Below are positions 43,463-47,328 of a DNA stretch of 47,328 nucleotides, piece after piece. Made by a program: the position numbers and the translations under genes. How positions within the stretch are numbered: position 1 is the stretch's first letter; every line of letters begins with the position of its first letter. The notes under the pieces were generated by a model. It had not been told where the DNA came from. It saw only the letters and a list, made by a program, of their open reading frames with translations, and made no database searches. The DNA comes from an uncultured Bacteroidales bacterium (GTDB lineage Bacteria > Bacteroidota > Bacteroidia > Bacteroidales > UBA11471), in assembly GCA_947589325.1 (NCBI GenBank), contig CANQAM010000016.1, positions 1-47,328 of the forward strand. Direction: 5' to 3'.

Positions 43463-44308
43463 ATGGGAGATGATAACGCTTTACGCATTGATGTAGAGGC
43501 TGTTGTGAAGAGAAAATCGACAAAATGGGGAAACCGCATTCCGAATTTCTTTTACAATTATCTCAAACACATCATTCAACAAGACCGGATAAATCGCTTT
43601 TTGGAGATTCACCCCGAAAAAGGTGTCGATTTTGCCGATTCCTTGTTGGAGTATCTCCACATCGGCGTAGCGTGCGACGGAGAAAAAAACATTCCGGAAA
43701 CGGGGCGGTTCATTTTTGCCTCGAATCACCCGCTCGGCGGACTCGACGGAGTGGCTCTCATTTCGGTTTTGGGTAAAAAATACAACCGTGATTTCAAGAT
43801 TCTTGTCAATGATTTGCTTATGGCGATGACCCCATTGACGGAAAATTTCCTTCCCATCAACAGTTATGGAAAACAGGACAAGGACAATGCCGATGCGTTG
43901 GCGCAAGCCTACGCCGGCGACGGACAGATGGCCGTGTTTCCTGCCGGTCTTGTTTCCCGTCGGCAAGGCAGGGAAATTAAGGACTTGGAATGGAATAAAG
44001 CCTTTATCTCGAAAAGTGTCCGGTACCGGCGAGATGTTATTCCGGTCTGGTTTGAAGGATACAATTCCCGCTTTTTTTATCGTTTTGCGCAGTGGCGCAA
44101 GCGGTTGGGATTGAAATTCAACATCGAACTCATCTACCTGCCCGATGAAATGTTCAAAAGCGAACACAAAACGTTTACCATACATTTCGGAAAACGGATT
44201 CCGTGGCAGACTTTCGACAAGAGCAAGAGCCGGAAAGAGTGGGCGCAATATGTCAAGGATCAGGTGTACGGTATCAGAGATAGTCTAAACAAACCTACGC
44301 GGATATGA
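43463..44308 (+). CDS. glsA: acyltransferase of glycine-lipid synthesis (GlsA-like)
   Basis: A 281-residue PlsC-family acyltransferase. The active-site block SNHPLGGLDG has His89 and Asp95, one residue wider than the common HX4D. The FPAGLVSRRQGREIKDLEW block further on corresponds to the phosphate/acceptor motif. It is predicted to be peripheral to the inner membrane. In Bacteroides, glsA and glsB adjacent genes make glycine (and related amino-acid) lipids: GlsB N-acylates glycine and GlsA adds the second acyl chain to the hydroxyl. The pairing with the downstream gene (4-nt ATGA overlap) supports this assignment. It diverges from rsmH. Confidence 0.87.
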   Translation: MGDDNALRIDVEAVVKRKSTKWGNRIPNFFYNYLKHIIQQDRINRFLEIHPEKGVDFADSLLEYLHIGVACDGEKNIPETGRFIFASNHPLGGLDGVALISVLGKKYNRDFKILVNDLLMAMTPLTENFLPINSYGKQDKDNADALAQAYAGDGQMAVFPAGLVSRRQGREIKDLEWNKAFISKSVRYRRDVIPVWFEGYNSRFFYRFAQWRKRLGLKFNIELIYLPDEMFKSEHKTFTIHFGKRIPWQTFDKSKSRKEWAQYVKDQVYGIRDSLNKPTRI

Positions 44309-45246
44309 AAAAAATCATCGACCCCGTTGAAAGAGAGAAAATAATCGCCGAACTTACGACGGAGCGCTTTTTGCGAAACACGAATAAGGGAGGAAATCTG
44401 ATTTATATAGTCGATTATGCGAATGCTCCTTATACCATGCGTGAAATCGGACGGTTGCGCGAAATTTCATTTCGCTTGGCAGGAGGCGGTACGGGAAAAG
44501 AGGTCGATATAGATATGTATGACACGATGAAAAAACCGTGTCAGCAGCTTCTTGTCTGGAATCCCGATGCACAGGAAATAATCGGCGGATATCGTTTTAT
44601 TTTGGGCGAAAATATGCAGTATGACGATGCGGGGCGGCCCGTTATCGCCACGTCGCACATGTTCGATTTTTCTCCGAGATTCATCACTGAATACATGCCG
44701 TATACCATTGAATTGGGTCGTTCGTTCGTCGTTCCCGAATACCAGTCGTCGCACGCCGGAGCCAAAGCTCTTTTTGCTCTCGACAATTTGTGGGACGGCT
44801 TGGGGGCGCTTACGGTGAATTATCCGCAAATCAAATATTTCTTCGGGAAATTTACCATGTATCCTACTTTTTCCGAAGCGGGTCGCAACATGATTCTTTT
44901 CTTTCTGAACAAACATTTTCGCGATACCGACAATCTGGTATGGCCGCGCACCCCTCTCGATACGCACAGCGATTACGAGTCGTTGAATAAACTTTTCCCC
45001 GAAAATAATTCGTTCAAAGAAGATTACAAGATTCTCAATCAGGAAGTGCGGGCGTTGGGTGTCAATATTCCTCCGCTGGTGAACAGCTATATGAATCTCT
45101 CGCCCACGATGCGCATATTCGGTACGGCAATCAACGATGAATTCGGCAACGTCGAAGAGTCTGGCATTCTCATTGCTATCGATGAAATTCTCGACGAAAA
45201 GAAAAAGCGGCACATCGACACCTACGAGCGCGATTCAAAAATCTGA
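44305..45246 (+). CDS. glsB: glycine N-acyltransferase (GlsB/OlsB-like)
   Basis: A 313-residue GNAT-superfamily acyltransferase related to OlsB of ornithine-lipid synthesis. GlsB transfers a 3-hydroxyacyl group from acyl-ACP to glycine, making N-acyl glycine. The characteristic region is LREISFRLAGGGTGKEVDID, with the QLLVWNPDAQEIIGGYRFI beta strand, ELGRSFVVPEYQSSHAGAKA and the W-rich ALFALDNLWDGLG segment. Start ATG overlaps the glsA stop by 4 nt, indicating coupled translation. It converges with the thioesterase gene with only 3 nt between the stops. The acyl donor would be supplied by acpP/fabF. Confidence 0.87.
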   Translation: MKKIIDPVEREKIIAELTTERFLRNTNKGGNLIYIVDYANAPYTMREIGRLREISFRLAGGGTGKEVDIDMYDTMKKPCQQLLVWNPDAQEIIGGYRFILGENMQYDDAGRPVIATSHMFDFSPRFITEYMPYTIELGRSFVVPEYQSSHAGAKALFALDNLWDGLGALTVNYPQIKYFFGKFTMYPTFSEAGRNMILFFLNKHFRDTDNLVWPRTPLDTHSDYESLNKLFPENNSFKEDYKILNQEVRALGVNIPPLVNSYMNLSPTMRIFGTAINDEFGNVEESGILIAIDEILDEKKKRHIDTYERDSKI

Positions 45247-45249
45247 CGA

Positions 45250-45696
45250 TTATTTTTCTTTTTCGAATGTGCGGGATTCGTATGCCTCGATAGCCTGCCG
45301 CCACTCCGTTGAAATCGGTTTCGTCGTTCCCGTCTTAAAGTCGAATCCCACCAATACCGTTTCGCACGTAGCATTTACGATGCGCCGGTTCGTCATGATT
45401 TGCTGAAACAGTTTGATACTTTTGTTGCCTATTGCTGCGGTTCGGGTCTGTACGACGACGTCGTCGTGCAAGAAAATCGGGGCGAGGAAGTTGGCGTTTA
45501 CATTCGCCACCACAAGGTCTATCTCCTTTATTTCCCGCATATCCGGACGTATGTTCTCGAAATAATGCAGTTTCCCCAAGTCGTAAAAAGAGAAATAAAC
45601 CGAATTGTTGAGGTGTCCCAATCCGTCTATGTCGTTGAATCGCAATTGTACCGGCAGCGTATGCCGGAATACGGTTTCGTCTGTCGTATTATTCAT
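45250..45696 (-). CDS. hotdog-fold acyl-CoA thioesterase (YbgC/FadM-like)
   Basis: A 148-residue 4-hydroxybenzoyl-CoA-thioesterase-type protein. The RFNDIDGLGHLNNSVYFSF block carries the catalytic Asp and HxNN pattern of the family. The natural substrate cannot be told; family members act on short or branched acyl-CoA or acyl-ACP. It is last in the recF-DUF721-thioesterase unit; start overlaps the DUF721 stop by 4 nt. Its stop faces glsB with a 3-nt gap and no terminator, so transcripts from both sides may overlap. Confidence 0.92.
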   Translation of the reverse strand: MNNTTDETVFRHTLPVQLRFNDIDGLGHLNNSVYFSFYDLGKLHYFENIRPDMREIKEIDLVVANVNANFLAPIFLHDDVVVQTRTAAIGNKSIKLFQQIMTNRRIVNATCETVLVGFDFKTGTTKPISTEWRQAIEAYESRTFEKEK

Positions 45697-45983
45697 CTGA
45701 AAATAATATCTTTTACCAATGGTTTTCCGAGTTCTTCATTCAGTCGCTCTATCAAGGATATTTTGTTGCACATCAATTCGTTGCGCAGTATTGCCGACGA
45801 AAGCGATACGTATAATTTGCCGTTGCGCATTTGTGCGCGGGTGGTGTAGCCGGCAACCGTTTCGCCGAACAGATTTCTCCACAAGACGCCGATTTGTGTT
45901 TCGTCGAGCCGCTGCGTCAGGTTTTGTTCGGACAGAACCTTCGGAAGCAAATCACTCAACCGTTGTGTCTCTTTTCGCTGCAT
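45693..45983 (-). CDS. DUF721 family protein (DciA-like)
   Basis: A 96-residue protein of the DUF721/DciA group. A helical N-terminus (RLSDLLPKVLSEQNL) is followed by a KH-like beta segment: VLWRNLFGETVAGYT, then MRNGKLYVSLSSAILRNEL. DciA proteins help load the DnaB helicase in many bacteria. Short DUF721 members beside recF are likely relatives, though helicase loading here is inference. One nucleotide separates its start (ATG 45983) from the recF stop. The frame extension to 46049 overlaps recF and is rejected. Confidence 0.87.
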   Translation of the reverse strand: MQRKETQRLSDLLPKVLSEQNLTQRLDETQIGVLWRNLFGETVAGYTTRAQMRNGKLYVSLSSAILRNELMCNKISLIERLNEELGKPLVKDIIFR

Positions 45984-45984
45984 A

Positions 45985-47085
45985 CTATTCCGAAATGACG
46001 GTGAAACAACCCTTTTCCACGCCGAAAAGGCGATAATCGCCGGCAGCATGGCGCACGATGGCGTCGAGATATTCGCGGTTGGTGTCCGTAACGAATATCT
46101 GTCCGAAACGCTCTTGCGAAACTAAGGAGATGATTCTCCCCATGCGTCGGGCGTCGAGTTTGTCGAAAACGTCGTCGAGCAGCAGCAGCGGAGCCGTGTG
46201 CCCGTTCTGTTTCAGGTAATCGAATTGCGCGAGTTTCAGGGCGACCAAGAACGTTTTGTTCTGTCCTTGCGAGCCGATGCGTTTCATCGGATATTCTCCA
46301 AGCGTCATTTCCAGTTCGTCTTTGTGAATGCCTCGCGATGTGTAGCCCAAAATCAGGTCGCGCGAGCGCACCTCTTCCAACAGCGGACGCAGGTCGCCCC
46401 GACTCAGATGCGAGGTATAGGAAAGCCCAACCGTTTCGTCGCCACCCGATATGACGGAATAGAATTCCTGAAAAACCGGTATGAATTTTTCCAAAAAACG
46501 GCAGCGGGCTTCGTATATGCCGACAGCCGCCTGCGCCATCTGCTCCTCCCAAATTTCGTACATCGATGCATCGGAAATCTCCTCTTTCAACAGCGCGTTG
46601 CGCTGCATCAAAGCGCGGTTGTAGCGTATCAACCGGTCTAAATAGCTCTTGTCGAATTGCGAGACCACCATGTCGAGAAAGCGGCGGCGTTCGTCGCTGC
46701 CGCCCTGTATGAGCACGGCGTCGGCAGGCGAAATCATCACCAGCGGAATCAGTCCGATATGGTCGGACAACCGGTCGTATTCCTTTTTGTTTCGCCGGAA
46801 AATTTTTTTCTGCCGGTGTTTCAGTCCGCAATATATCTCTTCTTCCCGACCGTCGCCGTAGTCGTAGTTGCCTTGCAGCATGAAAAACTCTTCCCCGTGC
46901 CGTATGTTCTGCGAGTCGATGACATTCGTCGAACTTTTGCAGAACGACAGATAATAGAGTGCGTCGAGCAGATTGGTTTTTCCCATGCCGTTGTTGCCCA
47001 GAAAACAGTTGAGTCCGGCGGAAAAAGTCAAATCGGCTTGCGCGATGTTTTTGAAATTGACGATTGATAATCGGGAAAGTATCAT
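45985..47085 (-). CDS. recF: DNA replication and repair protein RecF
   Basis: A 366-residue SMC-like ATPase of the RecFOR pathway, which loads RecA onto gapped DNA at ssDNA-dsDNA junctions. Walker A GNNGMGKTNLL begins at residue 30, the signature motif is in GSQGQNKTFLVALKLAQ, and Walker B is LLLLDDVFDKLD. Length matches the family. ATG 47085 (MILSRLSI) is chosen because the frame extension to 47106 overlaps the -7 box. It leads the unit with DUF721 and the thioesterase. Confidence 0.97.
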   Translation of the reverse strand: MILSRLSIVNFKNIAQADLTFSAGLNCFLGNNGMGKTNLLDALYYLSFCKSSTNVIDSQNIRHGEEFFMLQGNYDYGDGREEEIYCGLKHRQKKIFRRNKKEYDRLSDHIGLIPLVMISPADAVLIQGGSDERRRFLDMVVSQFDKSYLDRLIRYNRALMQRNALLKEEISDASMYEIWEEQMAQAAVGIYEARCRFLEKFIPVFQEFYSVISGGDETVGLSYTSHLSRGDLRPLLEEVRSRDLILGYTSRGIHKDELEMTLGEYPMKRIGSQGQNKTFLVALKLAQFDYLKQNGHTAPLLLLDDVFDKLDARRMGRIISLVSQERFGQIFVTDTNREYLDAIVRHAAGDYRLFGVEKGCFTVISE

Positions 47086-47103
47086 GCTCGTTGTTTTATA
47101 TTG

Positions 47104-47111
47104 CAAACCTA
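47104..47111 (-). promoter_or_regulatory. -7 box of recF unit
   Basis: TAGGTTTG on the minus strand (47111-47104) fits TAnnTTTG, 18 nt before the start codon. The -33 region is not convincing. Confidence 0.45.
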
Positions 47112-47204
47112 CACAAACTTTTTCGGTTTACCGCGTCCGGCGGAGAGAAAAAAAGGAAAAACCTCATTTTTAACGGGACAACCTTCAAAAAAACAGACCG
47201 ATTT

Positions 47205-47235
47205 TTTCATTTATAAATATAAAAGCGTACTTTTG
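47205..47235 (+). promoter_or_regulatory. promoter of the right-edge gene
   Basis: TTTC (47205-47208), 19-nt spacer, TACTTTTG (47228-47235), with ATG at 47276. Confidence 0.65.
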
Positions 47236-47275
47236 CGTCGCAAAAACATTCCGTTAATAAAAAACAACACAAGAT

Positions 47276-47328
47276 ATGGCAAATAAACAAAACACTCAGG
47301 ACGAACTCGATAAAGTGAACGAAGTGCT
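47276..47328 (+). CDS. N-terminal start of a gene cut by the window edge
   Basis: Seventeen codons are visible (MANKQNTQDELDKVNEV), hydrophilic and lysine/glutamine-rich, behind a good promoter. In other Bacteroidales the gene divergent from recF encodes a tetratricopeptide-repeat protein with a similar charged start, followed by a membrane segment. This is a plausible identity, but too little is present to confirm it. Confidence 0.5.
   Translation, partial: MANKQNTQDELDKVNEV

Overview
The window looks like a Bacteroidales chromosome (phylum Bacteroidota). Three things support this. Most intergenic spaces carry the phylum's promoter form, a TTTG-like box then 19-21 nt then TAnnTTTG, instead of -35/-10 boxes. 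The gene set is typical of the order: glycine-lipid acyltransferases glsA/glsB, DUF4254 and GT90 sugar genes, a BspA-type leucine-rich-repeat protein, a DUF4369 lipoprotein and DUF2851. Peptidoglycan is predicted to be the meso-diaminopimelate type, because dapB is present and MurE carries the DNPR motif. I see no insertion sequence, CRISPR array, rRNA or tRNA.

Layout. Bases 1-2151 are an accessory islet: the tail of an unidentified gene, a large AT-rich gene with an RNNIDAH motif of HEPN-ribonuclease form, a small orphan HEPN protein, and another AT-rich unknown gene behind an 11-C tract. Bases 2244-4441 (minus) hold a secreted LRR protein, a small upstream gene, and about 350 nt of hairpin-rich non-coding sequence behind a good promoter. 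Bases 4484-10533 (minus) hold envelope-sugar genes in two transcription units, with ruvB between a lipopolysaccharide-kinase-like protein and a flippase. Next come pdxB and the acpP-fabF-rnc operon (plus), the dapB-lepB-WbqC operon (minus), DUF2851 (plus) and pnp (minus). Bases 20931-24975 (plus) hold a thioredoxin-fold lipoprotein without its cysteines and a greA-HIT-epimerase-thioesterase operon. That operon begins with a terminator-like hairpin between the greA promoter and the greA start. An SDR gene is followed by a 6S-like RNA of about 194 nt and an AT-rich lipoprotein gene.

Bases 26932-43252 (minus) are the division/cell-wall cluster. In transcription order it is rsmH, ftsL-like, ftsI, murE, mraY, murD, ftsW, murG, murC, ftsQ, ftsA, ftsZ, then yqeY and serS. 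Many genes overlap or abut. I see no mraZ ahead of rsmH. The glsA-glsB pair diverges from this cluster. The right edge holds recF, a DUF721 gene and a hotdog thioesterase (minus), and the start of a divergent gene running off the window.

The genes share themes: acyl carrier protein chemistry (acpP, fabF, acyl-ACP thioesterase, glsAB), peptidoglycan synthesis and division, outer-surface sugars, and RNA or DNA maintenance (rnc, pnp, greA, ruvB, recF). The most unusual signals are non-coding: the 6S-like RNA whose 3' arm is partly duplicated across its terminator, the greA leader hairpin, the C-tract inside a probable promoter spacer, and the structured region at 4076-4441.
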